Below, in pieces: positions 38,276 through 50,974 of a stretch of DNA of 64,000 bases. The notes under the pieces were generated by a model. The model was not told the DNA's origin. It saw only the letters and a list, made by a program, of their open reading frames with translations, and did not search any database. This DNA is from Halichoerus grypus. Lineage: Eukaryota; Chordata; Mammalia; Carnivora; Phocidae. Position 1 is the first letter of the stretch, and each line of letters opens with the position of its first letter. A program made the translations under genes and the position numbers. The DNA lies in assembly GCF_964656455.1 (NCBI RefSeq), contig NC_135719.1, positions 130,677,444 to 130,741,443 on the forward strand, given 5' to 3'.

Positions 38276-38954
38276 GAGAGTTAATACATGCTCTGTGCTC
38301 AATTTCTTCTCAGACTAAGAAAACTGTATTTCAAAACAAACAAAAGTAAGCAACTACTTATATCTGCCTCTTCCTTGGCTGAGGAGTAGGAGGGTTGACA
38401 CAAAGGCCATTTACCTCCAGAAGTAGGACTGCCAACAATCACTAGGAGAGGGATTCAGGTCAGACTCAAGGTGAGGTAATCAGAGCTTCAAAATCTTTCC
38501 CTAACAATATTTTAGTATCAATGTTGTTCTCCACAAATGAATTGGGAAGAACCCATTGACATTTAGGAAAATTGTGTAATTTTTAAAAATGCTGCAAATC
38601 TACTAATTTTAGGTTTGGGAAAATTCAACCTATTTTAGACCTATAATTCAGAATATTTTTACTTTAGGGTGAAAAAAAGAAAAGCTTAAAGCCTCCTAAC
38701 CATGTTTCATTACCCTCTTCTATACCTGTCCTTTGCTTTTCTTCCCTCAGGCACTTTCTGCCACTGCTTCACTAGCTCAACCTCCCAGGCTTAATTTGTT
38801 TAGTTGTAACCAAATCTTTCACTGCCTCAACTTAATCAGATCACATTCTTTTGCTATTTTTCACCATTAAAAAAAAACTTTTTGCAGCTCCACTAATCAA
38901 ATTATGTAAATAATTACAAAATCTATAATTTGTGACATCTGAGTGCTTGCTGCT

Positions 38955-39070
38955 ACCAAGCACAATTCTAAGAGCTTTACATGCATTATACCTCAATCCT
39001 CAAAATCACAGTCATCATTTTACAGATGAAGAAACTGAGGCCAAAATGGTTAAGGTCATCAACAAAGGAG
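38955..39070 (+). repeat. Ancient mammal-wide LINE-like fragment
   Basis: 'cacaattctaagagctttac' and 'ttttacagatgaagaaactg' are diagnostic words of this repeat class. Confidence 0.5.
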
Positions 39071-39514
39071 CTTAAAGTGCAAAAATACAAGATTTGCTGG
39101 CAATAAATGTCTTTATGATTGTTTTAATGGTTAAAATTCGGTGGTTTCCTAAAGTAGTAACAGGATAAAAAAATTACAAAAAAACCACAACCTTCTTAAT
39201 GATTCATTTGAATTAACTATAAAATTAAAATACCTGCCAATTATTTAATACCTTCTAAAATAACACAAAATATATACGTAATACAAACCTCAATAATCCA
39301 GTTCTCCTATTATGCAATTATTTACAAACTCTGAACTAAGGAAAAGATTTAGCTAAACAGATTAAAAAACAAATATGCCCTCAAATAATTTTATCCTAAG
39401 TAATCTATTCTTTGGAGTAGAATTACTCATTTATTACAATATGTTAATTATATCAATTTTTAGTTATATTTTGTTGGTGTGAATTTAGCCCAGTTTAAAT
39501 TCCTGTGTGCCTGG

Positions 39515-40281
39515 TCAAAAAGTGACAAGGCAAGAAACAACAAATGTTGGAGAGGTTGTGGAGAAAGGGGAACCCTCTCACATCGCTGGTGGGAATGCAA
39601 GCTGGTACAGTCACTTTGGAAAACAGTGTGGAGTTTCCTCAAAAACTTAAAAGCAGAGCTACCCTATGACCCAGCAATTGCACTACTGGTTATTTACCCC
39701 AAAGACGCAGATGTAGTGAAAAGAAGGGCCATATGCACCCCAATGTTCATAGCAGCAATGTCCGCAATAGCCAAACTGTGGAAAGAGCCGAGATGCCCTA
39801 CAACAGATGAATGGATAAAGAAAATGTGGTCCATATATACAATGGAATATTACTCAGCCATCAGAAAGGATGAATACCCAACTTTTACATCAATATGGAT
39901 GGGACTGGAGATTATGCTAAATGAAGTAAGTCAAGCAGAGAAAGTCAATTATCATATCGTTTCACTTATTTGTGGAACATAAGGAATAGCATGGAGGATA
40001 TTAGGAGAAGGAAGGGAAAAATGAAGCGGGGGACATCAGAGGGGGAGACGAACCATGAGAGACGATGGACTCTGAGAAACAAACTGAGGGTTCTAGAGGG
40101 GAGGGGGCTGGGGGGATTGGTTAGCCCGGTGATGGGTATTAAGGAGGGCACGTACTGCATGGAGCACTGGGGGTTGTACGCAAACAATGAATCATGGATC
40201 ACTGCATCGAAAACTGGTCATGTATTGTATGGTGACTAACATAACATAATAAAATTAAAAAAATAAATAAAAAATAAAAAT
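39515..40281 (+). mobile_element. Young 5'-truncated L1 with perfect 18-bp TSD
   Basis: The insertion is flanked by identical copies of AAATTCCTGTGTGCCTGG (39497-39514 and 40282-40299). Inside is the last part of L1 ORF2 (open from 39479 to 39982, containing [16 protein letters not shown] and C-T-P-M-F-I-A-A-M-S), the 3' UTR, and an A/T-rich tail. The intact C-terminal frame and perfect TSD mark it as one of the youngest insertions here. It lies about 230 bp beyond the predicted GTF2A1 poly(A) site, in the opposite orientation. Confidence 0.95.
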
Positions 40282-40524
40282 AAATTCCTGTGTGCCTGGA
40301 AAATACAACTATTCTTCTTAAAAGCTACTAAGAACTTGTAACAGTTTAGTATTTCAGATTGACATCCCACCCTACTTATTTTGAAGGTATAGAATTTAAT
40401 GATGCCCTTTTCTTTTGATAAATGGAACTTATTAACAATGTAAGCATTTTCCTTTCTAAATTGTATAGTTTTAGTCAGTTACCTATATAAAAGTCTTATA
40501 CACTAGTAAGCAAAGCAAGCAACA

Positions 40525-40552
40525 TTACTCTTTTTTAAATAACATCTTTAAT
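40525..40552 (-). terminator. Candidate distal poly(A) site of GTF2A1
   Basis: On the minus strand an ATTAAA hexamer (40552-40547) is followed within about 20 nt by an A-rich cleavage zone and then by a T/G-rich stretch with TGTTGCTTGCTTTGC (about 40523-40509). This is the usual order of signal, cleavage zone and downstream U/GU-rich element. It sits at the lower edge of the repeat-free block, about 230 bp before the next L1. ATTAAA is the commonest natural variant of AATAAA. Confidence 0.5.
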
Positions 40553-43500
40553 TAAAGTTTTTGCAAAGGTAAAATATTAAACTTAAAATAGGTCTTAGTA
40601 CATCAAAATACTAAGTTCTCTAATTGTATTCCAAGATGGTCTTTAAAACATAATATCCTGTATATCACAGAAGAGCAACCTTGATCTGCAATTGTACAGA
40701 ATGAATTTTACAAACATAATAAATATATTTACGCCCTTACACATAACAGTATGTACAACAGCAGTTGACAATAGTAGCTCAGAACAGCAAAAGGATTAGC
40801 CCCTCCCCCAAAATTGTAGCCCTGACACATACTGGAACGATTTAAGGAAGCTTGACTAAAATAGTAGTTACTAATTCAATGCAGTTCCTTCCCTTAAGAG
40901 AAGAAAAACGTTTCTCTTGCTCCTCAAAATAAACACAAATATTAAGTTTGGTGTGTTCTTCCTTAAATCATAAAAAATGACAAAAGATAGGCTAAGGCAG
41001 GCTTAAAAAGGGAATTATAAACTTCAGAATAATTTCCATAGCATAATAGATTAAAATGCAAAACTATTTAATATAAACTCATGAGGAACTATTTAAAGCA
41101 ACTATGCTTTAACCAATGAATTCAAAATCTGAAATAGCTGACTCAGATAGATGGGAAACAGACATGAAATAAAATGAAAATGTACAAAGATGGATCAATA
41201 AAATATTCCATTGCACAAAAGTTCAAAAAAGTTCAAGATGAAATAATCCGAAAATATAGGAATTTTCTCAAGTGGAAGAAAATGCTAAGTTATAAAGGGA
41301 ACTCCCAAGAGGAAATTATGTCTGTTTTCCTGTACAAGGCATATTTACCTTTTGAAAAGAATGGTGACATTATTGCTGTAAGGTAACCAAGAATTACTCT
41401 TAGAGGGAGACAACCCTTTTTTATTCCTCCATAAAAGCCAGAAAAAAGAAAACCAAATCTTTGACTTTCAATATAGCAAAAGAAAATCTTTATACAAAAG
41501 CTATTATATTTTTATGTTCTTGCTAAAACCAAAATCTATTAGAATATGCTCTTCAAGAACACATTTTAATCACTATACACACCGCTCAGATCCTGATGTA
41601 TTCCTAAGAATAACATCAAGGTGGCTTTGATTTTAAGAGAGGCAACAATATAAATGTGATATGACGGCATTTAATTAACAGAAAGAAATGTGAACATTTA
41701 AAAAAATATAAAAGCCCAATATAAAGATCCCCCTCATATAACAGACATTTTACTCTAGAAACTAATTGCACATTAAAGTTGTTTTAGCCCAATGTGGCTC
41801 TCCACAGAAATTAAATGTGCTCTCAGGCAATTCAAATGGTCTGATAATCCAAAGGACCACCAAAAAAAGAGTACATATACTGAAAGGCACACATTTCCAC
41901 ACTTTACCTAGTAATTTTGTGTAAATTTTCCTTTTTTTTTTTTTTTTGTAGTAAAAGGTGCCATCACCATCTGTGCAAATCTAAACAAATCCTCTTCTGA
42001 AACCTTTACTTATTTTCATAATACCAAGTCTGAACTATTTTCCCTCTTTGAATAAACATGTTATTTTCATTTTAAAATTCTGAAAGTGGGAATCCTTGCC
42101 TTTTCAAAGGAATGACAGTTTATGGAACCTAATGAAATGATTTCTTAAATACAATGTAAAAGCATGATTAAGAATTCAAGTACAGTAAAAGATAAGCAAG
42201 TGGCATTCTTATAGCAAGCCACTATAATAAAACCAAAACATTCTATTTGATTAAAAAGGAACACGATGCAGTAATACATAAGAGCACAATTTGGTATGCG
42301 GTGTTGTTTGGACCGGCTTTCAGAATTTTAACAGGTAAAAGAAAAGCATTTGCCAAGTATGCCATAATTAATATGCAATACACAGGTGCAAATACAAATG
42401 GTTATTTCCTGCTTCAAAATAACCCTAGTGAGTCACTCTGAAAGCAGTGGTTGTTCATATTTGAAAATAACATTATAAAAACAGGCCAGTATACAATTCT
42501 ACTATGAATACAAATGTTTGTCTACATAGAGGGCCCAAAACACGAGCTGTATATCCTATAGTAATCCAAGGTTCAGTAGCAGAAGAACTACGATATAGCC
42601 AAAGGGGTTCAATCAACATTGCAGCACTGCTAAACTTTTATAGGTAGTTCAGGTCGTTGACTTCTTCACTGGGTAAATATAAACCTATTAGCAACTATAC
42701 TGAAGGACAACTGAACAACAGGACTTCTTTGATTTCACTCCCTCCCTTCTCTTCTCCCAGATTCATTAACAAAAACAAACAGAAAAACTTGTGTGTGCTT
42801 TGAGAGTAGTGGGGTAAACAAATAAACCTCCCCTCCAAAAAACTAAATTAATATAGTAAAAATTAAAACCGTATTACCAGTTAACGGTATCTGAATAAAA
42901 CCTAACTACTAGCATGCTAGAAACCATCATTTACACCAAAGTTCAGAACATAAGTTAAAGGGACCAAGTTGGTACGTGGGGTGGGAAGTAGGCAAAAAAA
43001 AAAAAAAAAAGAATTGATTAGCCTTTTTAGATTTGTGTTAAAAAAAACATATAATAGCTCACAGTTTTTCTTTGCAATGTAAAGTGTTAATATGTTATTT
43101 CTGGAAACACACAAAGGCAAATAAAAAGAAGACAAAAATGGAAGACTTAAAAAAAAAATCAATATACAAGTAACTTAAACACATGTGAATTTTGTCAAGA
43201 TAGACCATGAAAAAGAATTAGTTATAAGAAAACATAGATGAAGACAAATGTTCCTACAGTTCTCCCAGGCAACTAGTTCACACAGAACATAGCATTGCCA
43301 TATTGTTCTTTAGAGCCCCTTATAGAATACAGAGCTGTGCATTCTTAATATACATATTACATTTCTATTATTCTTAATATACAAGTCAAATTTTCTATGC
43401 TTTCTTCTCGATGTGCAAACTGGAGCCCATGTCTACATTATCAATGGCCTGGAAGGGCCACCAAATGAAAGAGAGGTAAATATGTACTTAGTGGCCCAAC

Positions 43501-44603
43501 CCCCTCTAACCCCCAAATTTCTCCCTCAAATTACAAAGTTGCAATTAAAAAAATTTGTTCAATTAGAACAGTTTTTAAATTCTTTACTAGTAAACACAAG
43601 AAACTTTTATAATTACTAAACTGTTTAAAAAAAATCCAGGTCCTCACTACCTGCCCAATGCTTCAGTCAATGCACAGGATGTTATCTAAATGTCTGTTTA
43701 GCTTAAAGATTAAACACATGTATAAGCATATACTTCAGCCCAACAGGAAAAAATCTCTATCTATTCTTATGTATGTAATTTCAGCTAGATGGTACCTCTG
43801 TGAAATAAAACTGTATTCCTGAGGAGCCACTCTGGGGTTTCTTTATAAGGTATGGGACTAAAAGAAACAAATTATTTTTCTGTAAGGAAACCAAAGCTGC
43901 CATTTTAATTCTGTTCAACTCAATGAGGCCCAAGTTATATTTAATGAGTATGAAAACCTAATTAAAATAATCATTCCTGGGTCAAATTTTGCCTCCAAAC
44001 TGTTCACTGATTACTTCCTTTAACTCTTAAACAGATATTTCATAAAGCAGGGAAGGAAGAGGTATATATTACTGAGGGAGAATAGCTAGTAAAAATATTT
44101 AAGACCTACAATGAGAGTTCTAAACTGTTTCCTTATACAAGTGAATTAAAATTCAACACAATTCTTACCCTTTTGTAAAAAGCTCACACGCAATTTTTAC
44201 CAAATATAACCACATACAATAAGCAGTTTCAGTTCAATCTATCAAAAGGGAATTTTCTTCAGTTCGTTTCAACAAGTATCTTCTGATTGAACCCGAGTTG
44301 GAGGAAGGAATATAGACAAAGCTTTACATGCTAATTACTGGTGGCAGGTACCTGTATTTAAAATCAACAATTATGGTTTTCCAAAACCCCAGCCTCCCCC
44401 ACCCCAACCGCCCCAGTGCTACAGTTCCATGGCTTGCCAGTTAGTAGTGTCTGTTGTCAAGGTCTCTTTGTTCCAGTAGCTTTGATTCTACTGCACTTTT
44501 CTGACATGCAGAAATTAAGTTTTGGTTGGTGTATGTCCCAAGTTTCAAACTGTCCACTTTAAATTTTTTTTAAGTTTGTTTTATTTATAAAAGAACCAAC
44601 TCT
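40528..44603 (-). other. GTF2A1: GTF2A1 3' untranslated region (predicted)
   Basis: About 4.1 kb immediately after the stop codon contains no SINE, L1, L2 or LTR that I can recognise, in contrast to the regions on both sides. It is AT-rich with T and A runs (41934-41948, 42993-43010). This fits a long conserved 3' UTR of a housekeeping transcription factor, where insertions are selected against. A UGUACAUA Pumilio-type motif lies on the minus strand at 40757-40750. An AATAAA just after the stop (about 44584-44579) could give a very short alternative 3' UTR. The lower boundary is inferred from the poly(A) signal, not observed in transcripts. Confidence 0.65.
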
Positions 44604-44711
44604 TCACCATTCTGCATCTCCAATGGCTTTGGAAAATATATAATCTCTCCCATTAAGATTCATAATGCCATCCTTGAGGTGAAATTTCCATTTGTTTTTA
44701 CTTCTGTGTAT
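44604..44711 (-). CDS. GTF2A1: GTF2A1 terminal coding exon with stop codon
   Basis: The acceptor TTTATTTAG is followed by 35 codons, I-H-R-S-K-N-K-W-K-F to G-D-A-E-W, and a TGA stop at 44606-44604. This is the C-terminal beta-barrel segment of TFIIA-beta. The basic K/W-rich stretch is the part known from TFIIA-TBP-DNA structures to sit near the DNA backbone. The reading frame is uninterrupted, so nothing suggests a pseudogene: the exon is separated from the others by real introns with consensus splice sites. An antisense L1 begins only about 115 bp upstream of this acceptor. The 3' UTR follows directly toward lower coordinates. Confidence 0.97.
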   Translation of the reverse strand: MHRSKNKWKFHLKDGIMNLNGRDYIFSKAIGDAEW

Positions 44712-44825
44712 CTAAATAAACAAAAAAAGAATGTAAGAGATACAATCAAGACACAGAGGAAACAAAAAACCCATTCATACACCAAAAAATCTTTCGTCTT
44801 GTACATTACTCCATTTATAAATTGT

Positions 44826-47800
44826 TCTTTTAATTGACAGATAATTGACATGTAACAGTAGTTACAGCCGCACAACACAATGATTCGATACTTGTATATA
44901 TTACAAAATGATCATAAATAAGTCTAGTTAACACCCACAACCATATATAGTTACAAATTTTTTTCATGTGATGAGAATTTTTTTTTTTGAGAACGGAAGA
45001 GTACTTTATTGACATTAATTTCACATTTAGAAAAAGACCTACGTCTAGCCATCTTCCAAGTGCCCAGTTTCAGAGACCCCCTTAAAACTGTAGATGTTTC
45101 AATTCCACCATTTATTTTCCTACATACAACAAAATAAAGCAATTTATGGTTCCTTGATCTTTCTCTGCAGGAATGTGTAAGACTATCTTCTGAGCACATC
45201 GCACCAGTTAGGAAGTTCCTAACACACTGTAGACTCTCATGCAGTGACTATGATTACTTGCATCCAAATGAAGTGCCATTCTCCCCTAATGTAGATATGA
45301 AACTGTTTCAATGATACCACCACTGCTGCAAAGTCTCCAAAATTCTTGGATTCGCACCCAGAGGCTTTTCACTGTTGATAAGAGTTCCTCAATTATTCAA
45401 TTAAGCTTTCACTCTCATCATGTGATGAGAATTTTTAAGATCTACTCTTTTAGCAACTTTCAAGTATATACTCAAGTATATATGGCATTAACTACAGTCA
45501 CCATGCTGTGTATCACACCCCTATGACTTATTTATTTTATAACTTCCAAGTTTATACTTTTGACCCCCTTCAAACATTTGCCCCAATCTCCACCCTCTGG
45601 CCTCTAGCAACCACCAATCTGTTCTCTGTATCTATGAGTTCAGTTTTTGTTTTGTGGTTGTTGGGTTTTTTTGCTTGGTTGTTGTAGAATCCACATACAA
45701 AAGTGAGATCATATGATATTTGTCTTTCTCTCTCATTTCACTTAGCATAATGCCTCAAGGTCCACCCACGTTATCATAAATGACAAGCTTGCTTTTTTAT
45801 GGCTGAATAATATTATATCATGTGTATATAAATATATACCACATTTTCTTTATCATTCATCCACTGATGGACACTTAAGTTGCTTCCCTGTCCTTGGCTA
45901 TTGTAAATAACGCTGCAATGAACATGGGAGGGCATAAACCTTTCAGAGTTAGTGTTCTCATCTCCTTTGAATAACTATTAAGGAAGCAGAATTGCTGAAT
46001 CATATGGTAGTTCTATTTTGGATTTTCAAGGAACCTCCACACAGTTTTCCATAGTGGCTATACCAATTTACATTCCTACCAAAAGTGTGTAAGGGCTCCC
46101 ATTTTTCCACAACCACACATAACACTTGTTATTTCTTATCTTTTTGATAACAGTCATTCTAACAAGTATGAGTTGATATCTCATTGTGGTTTTGATTTGT
46201 ATTTCCCTGACGAATAGTGATGTTGAGCGCCTTTTCATGTGCCTGTTGGCCATTTTATGTCTTCTTTGGAAAAACGTCTATTCAGTTCTGCCCATTTTTT
46301 AAATTGAATTGCTTTTTTGCTATTGAGTTGTAGGAGTTCTCCATACATTTTGGATATTAACTATCAGATATGATTTGCAAATATTTTTTCTGTAGGTTGC
46401 CTTTTCATTTTGTTGATGGTTTCCCTTGCTGTGAAGAAGCTTTATAGTTTAATGTAGTCCTGTTTATTTTGCTTTTGTTGGCTTTGCTTTTGGTGCCAAA
46501 TCTAAAAAATTACAACCAAGACCCACGTCAAGGAGCTTACTTCCTATGTTTTCTTCTAGTTTTATGGTTTCAGATCTTACATTCAAGTCTTTAACCATTT
46601 TGAGTTGATTTTTGTGTATGTTGTAACATAGTGGTCTGGTTTTATCCTTTGCATGTGGCTGTCCAGTTTTCCCAATACCATTTATTGAAGTGATTGTCCT
46701 TTCCCCATTGTATATTCTTAGCTCCTTTGTCGTAAATGAATTGAATACATGTTTGGGTTCACTTCTGGGCTCTTTCCTGTTCCACAGATCTGCATGTCTC
46801 ATTTTATGCCAATACCATACTGTTTTGATTCTTACAGCTTTGTAATATAATATAAAATCAGAAAGCACAAAGCCTCTCTCTTTCTTAAGATTGCTTCGGC
46901 TATTCAGGGTCTTTTGAATTTTAGAATTATCTGTTCCATTTCTGTGAAAAATGACACTGACATTTTGATAGGGGTTGCACTAAAACTGTTGAATCCGTAG
47001 ATCACTTTGAGTAGCGGACACTTTAACATTAATTCTTTCAATCAATGAACACAAAATATTTTTCCATGTCTCTTCTTCAATTTCCTTCATCAATGTCTTA
47101 GTTTTCACTGCACACATTTCATCTTGGTTAAATTTATATCTTGGATTTTATTCTTTTTGATGCAATAAATGGAATTAACTTCCCCTTCTGATAGTTTATT
47201 ATTAGCATATAGAAATGCAACATATTTTATATACTGATTTGTATCTTGCAACGTCACTGAATTTGTTTATTACTTCTAACAGTTTTTTGGTGGAGTCTTC
47301 AGGGTCTTCTATATATAATACTTGGTCTTCTGTAAATAGTGACAGTTTTACTTCTTCCTTTCTAATTTGGTGCTTATTTCTTTTTCTTGCCTAACTGCTC
47401 TGGCTAGAACTTCTAATACTATGTTGAAAATGGCAAGAATAAGCATTCTTGTCTTGTTCCTGATCTTAAGAGAAAAGGTTTTCAGCTTTTCTCCTTTGAG
47501 TGTGTTACTTGCAGGTTTGTTATGTATGTCCTTTCTTATGTTGAGGTAGTTATGTTCCCTCTAATACCCACTTTCTTGAATTCTTATCATAAACAGATGT
47601 TGAATTCTGCCACATGCTTTTTCTGCATCTATTGAGATGACCGTAAGATTTTTATCCTTATTTTGTTAATATGGTCAGTTACCACATTGATTTGTGTATG
47701 TTGAATCATCCTTGGATTCCCTGAAATAAATCCCACTTGGTACATGGTCATGGTATATGATCATCTTAATATATTCTTGAATTCAGTTTGCTAATATTTT

Positions 47801-48668
47801 GTTGAGGATTTTGGCATCTGTGTTCATCAGGAATACTGGCCTATAATTTTCTTTTCTTGTGGTGCCCTTGTCTGGTTTAGGTGTCCGGGTAATACTGACC
47901 TTATAAAATGAGTTTAGAAGTGTTCCCTCCTCTTCTATTTTTTGGAAAAGTTTGAGAAGGACTGGTATTAATTCTTCTTGAAGAATTTCTTCTTTATTGT
48001 GGTAGAGTTCACCAGTAAAGCCATCTGGTTTTATGATGGTTTGTCGGAATGTTTTTGATTAGGAATTTATCCATTTCTTCTAGGCTGTCCAATTTCTTAG
48101 CATATAATAATTGTTCACAGTAGCCTTATGATTTTTTATATTTTTGTGGTATCTGTTATAATAACTCCCCTTTCACTTCTGATTTTATTTGAGTCTTAGC
48201 CTTTTTTTCTTGGTGAGTCTAACTAAAGGTTTGTCAATTTATCTTTTCAAAGAACCAGCTCTTAGTTTCATTGATCTTTTCTAGTGTCTTTTTACTCTCT
48301 ATTTATTTCCACTCTGATCTTTGTCATTTCCTCTCTTGCTACTAACTTTGGACTTCATTTATTCTTTTTCTAGTTCTTTGAGATACAAAGTTAGGCTGAG
48401 ATGTTTCTTGTTTCTTGATATAGTCATTTATCTCTATTAACTTCCTTCCTAAAAGTGCTTTTACTACATCTTGTGAGTTTTGGTATGCTATATTTCCATT
48501 TTCATTTGTCTCAAGATTTGTTTTCTCTTTTGATTTCTTCTTTCACTCAATGATTATTCAGTAGCATGCTGTTTAATGTCCAAATATTTGTGAATTTTCC
48601 AATTTTTTTCGTGTAATTGATTTCTAGTTTCATACCATTGTGGCTGGCCAAATTTTTTTTTTTTTGAC
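44826..48668 (-). mobile_element. Antisense 5'-truncated L1 LINE in last GTF2A1 intron
   Basis: The 3' UTR of an older mammalian L1 reads in reverse from 44826 (motifs such as 'catgctgtgtatcacacccctatgac' read on the plus strand), followed upward by reversed ORF2 to about 48668. Typical reversed L1 ORF2 landmarks include 'tggctattgtaaataac' and 'gccttttcatgtgcctgttgg'. A small minus-strand ORF (46868-46464) is decayed ORF2. The element is the same sense as GTF2A1 because both are on the minus strand. It is interrupted by the retrocopy at 44983-45417, and its 5' end is abutted by a SINE. Confidence 0.85.
44983..45417 (-). pseudogene. Processed retrocopy of an unidentified mRNA
   Basis: A block of about 435 bp interrupts the antisense L1 in the last GTF2A1 intron. 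It is flanked by direct repeats TCATGTGATGAGAATTTTT (44964-44982 and 45418-45436), which are the target-site duplication because the L1 sequence continues across them. Read on the minus strand, it ends with AATAAA (45010-45005), about 16 nt of sequence, then an A-run (plus-strand T-run near 44979-44988). No SINE or L1 sequence is visible inside. These are the marks of L1-mediated retrotransposition of a polyadenylated transcript, probably 5' truncated and mostly 3' UTR. A minus-strand frame of about 80 codons overlaps it, but I do not recognise the protein, and short open stretches occur in more than one frame. The parent gene is unknown to me. Confidence 0.75.
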
Positions 48669-48679
48669 AAATTGGTTTC

Positions 48680-48898
48680 CTTTTTTTTTCTACAAGATTG
48701 ACTGACTGATTTGACAGAGAGAGAGAGGGCACACAAGTGAGCACAAGTAGGGAGAGCCGCAGGCAGAGGGAGTGGGAGAGGGAGAAGCAGGCTCCCCACA
48801 AAACAGGGAGTCTGATGTGGGGCTCCATCCCAGGACCCCGGGATCATGACCTGAGCCAAAGGCAGACACTTAACCAATTAAGCCACCCAGGCACCCCC
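48680..48898 (-). mobile_element. CAN SINE, reverse, at the L1 5' edge
   Basis: TSD AAAYTGGTTTC at 48669-48679 and 48899-48909. It sits in the last GTF2A1 intron, same sense as the gene. Confidence 0.93.
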
Positions 48899-49479
48899 AA
48901 ACTGGTTTCTTAATAAAGTTAAATTTGACAAAAAACAAACAAACAAAAATCCTATTCACTCAGGTGAGTTTTTAAAGAAATAAATGTATCTGCAATTAGT
49001 ACTATTTTACAGTTCTTAATACTTGTGTTCATTAATAATACATTTCTCTACAAAGTATCTTATTTTTGCCAAGTTTATATATACATGTGTCCCTTTTTTC
49101 ACAGGAAATTTTATACTGGCAAACTTTTAAAATAGGAATACCCTTTGTTTTCCCTGATGCTTCTAGACCACTGTTTTGCCTTTTCTCCATAACTCCTTTT
49201 ATGTCTACACTATTTAACCTTAGGCTTTTTTTCATTCTTATCTAGACCACCGGGACACTATCTATCCTCAATATTGGAATCATGTTTACAACCATTCTCT
49301 TCCTCACATACAGTAACAATTTCCATATTGCTAACTCTTCTAATACTATGGTCCAACAGTATTAATATCCATACTAATATTAATATTTCTAACCTCTAAT
49401 TACTTTATCTCTAATTCTACTTTAGTTATCTACAGGACACCAGGCAACTGTTTTCTCAATGGCCACCAATTATCTTCTA

Positions 49480-49965
49480 GTTTACCATATCAACAGCCTC
49501 TTGTTACCTGATTTATTATAGTAACTTTCCAACTGATTTCCAGGCTTCACTCTCACCTTCCTTCCATCCCCTCTGCTTGACTATTTCTATTTCTAAATGA
49601 CCTGGTAATAACTCACCTACCAAGCTTATTTCCTACTTCCATATTCCTCAAAGACTGTATTTCAATCAAAAGAAGTATCATTCCTTGCTCCCATTTTCAC
49701 AAATTCAATTCCGATTTCAAGACCCACCTCAAAAATACTGTGTTCTCTCAAAGCGCTCCCTAATCACATCAGCTAAAAGTAGTCTCTCCTAATAATTAAT
49801 TTTCAGTGTCATTCCCAAACACATTTCTAGTATCATTTCTAAGTATATACAATTACAAAGAATTTCTTCTACCAAAGTAAAACCCCTTATAGTTTTCTCC
49901 AAGACCTAACATGGAACCTTACACATGGCAGTATTTAACAAATACATCTGAGGGAATGCTGATCA
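49480..49965 (+). mobile_element. L2 LINE fragment in GTF2A1 intron
   Basis: Degraded L2 3' text, including 'acccacctcaaaaatactgt' and an end resembling 'catggcagtatttaacaaat'. It is antisense to the gene. Confidence 0.45.
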
Positions 49966-50780
49966 TCCAGTCACTTATAGATTTCAAAACCTATGTGCAT
50001 CTGCAATTAAGCCAAAGGGGGAAGGGCAGTGTTCAAATTGGGCCAGACCCTGGGCACTACCCTCTTTACTTTCATTTATAGTTTTTCGTTGTTTGCAATT
50101 CATAGATTTAAGGAGAAAAGGAGTTATAAAACTTATTAACTGAAATGACCTTTCTTCCCTTTCCCAGTAAGTCCCATGCTTCATTCAATTTTCAGCTTAA
50201 GCTCCATATCTTCAGAGAAGGACCCATGGTTCTCCCTCTTCTCTGATCTAAAGGGACCTCGAAATCAAGTAGTTAAGGCTTTCATTTTCAAAAAAAGATA
50301 ATCACAGCTTGGAGAGGTTCAATGATTTGACCAGGAGCATTTTGTGGCAAAGATGATTCTCAAATCCAAGACATTTTTTTACTAAATCAGGCCATTTCAT
50401 ATAATAATCCAGAAATGCTCACTATGTATAGATATTTTCTGAGAATCCATTCATAAAATTCCATGCTCTAACCTCCCAATACAAACATTTCCATGGCATA
50501 TTCTTGGCAAGCTGTTGTTCAGTTTCTGCTTGAGTATGATTAGAAGTGGGGGACAAAGAACTGCAAATTAAGTTATTCCACTCTGGGCCTGTTCTCTTAT
50601 AAGTCTTTCATACTTCACCCCTTACTGAAATCTGCTTCCTCCAAACTTCCACTTACTGATCCTAGCTCTATCTTCTGGGACTTAATTAAAAAAAAAAAAA
50701 ATCAAACAACACTTTATGTATTTAAAAACTACTCTCATGCTTTTCCTCTACATCACTAAGTTATATACATGTTTAATATT

Positions 50781-50974
50781 TTTTTTTTTTTTTTTTTTTT
50801 TTTATTTGCGAGAGAGAGAATGAGAGACAGAGAGCATGAGAGGGAGGAGGGTCAGAGGGAGAAGCAGACTCCCTGCTGAGCAGGGAGCCCGATGTGGGAC
50901 TCGATCCCGGGACTCCAGGATCATGACCTGAGCCGAAGGCAGTCGCTTAACCAACTGAGCCACCCAGGCGCCCC
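50781..50974 (-). mobile_element. CAN SINE, reverse, young
   Basis: Perfect TSD ATATACATGTTTAATATT (about 50763-50780 and 50976-50993) and an unbroken T-run of more than 25 bp indicate recent insertion. It is in the last GTF2A1 intron. Confidence 0.96.

Larger units (their letters stand above)
37029..39496. other. Mostly unassigned intergenic DNA
   Basis: Two ancient LINE-like fragments (38000-38275, 38955-39070). The rest is unassigned, with no exon-like sequence. Confidence 0.45.

Noticed and set aside
39479..39982. 167-codon ORF
   Set aside because: It is the C-terminal part of L1 ORF2 in a truncated L1 insertion whose TSD interrupts the ORF start.
1..40500. TSHR 3' end, the expected neighbour of GTF2A1 by human synteny
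   Set aside because: The large terminal TSHR coding exon would give a long ORF; none is present. Its 3' UTR cannot be recognised from sequence alone.
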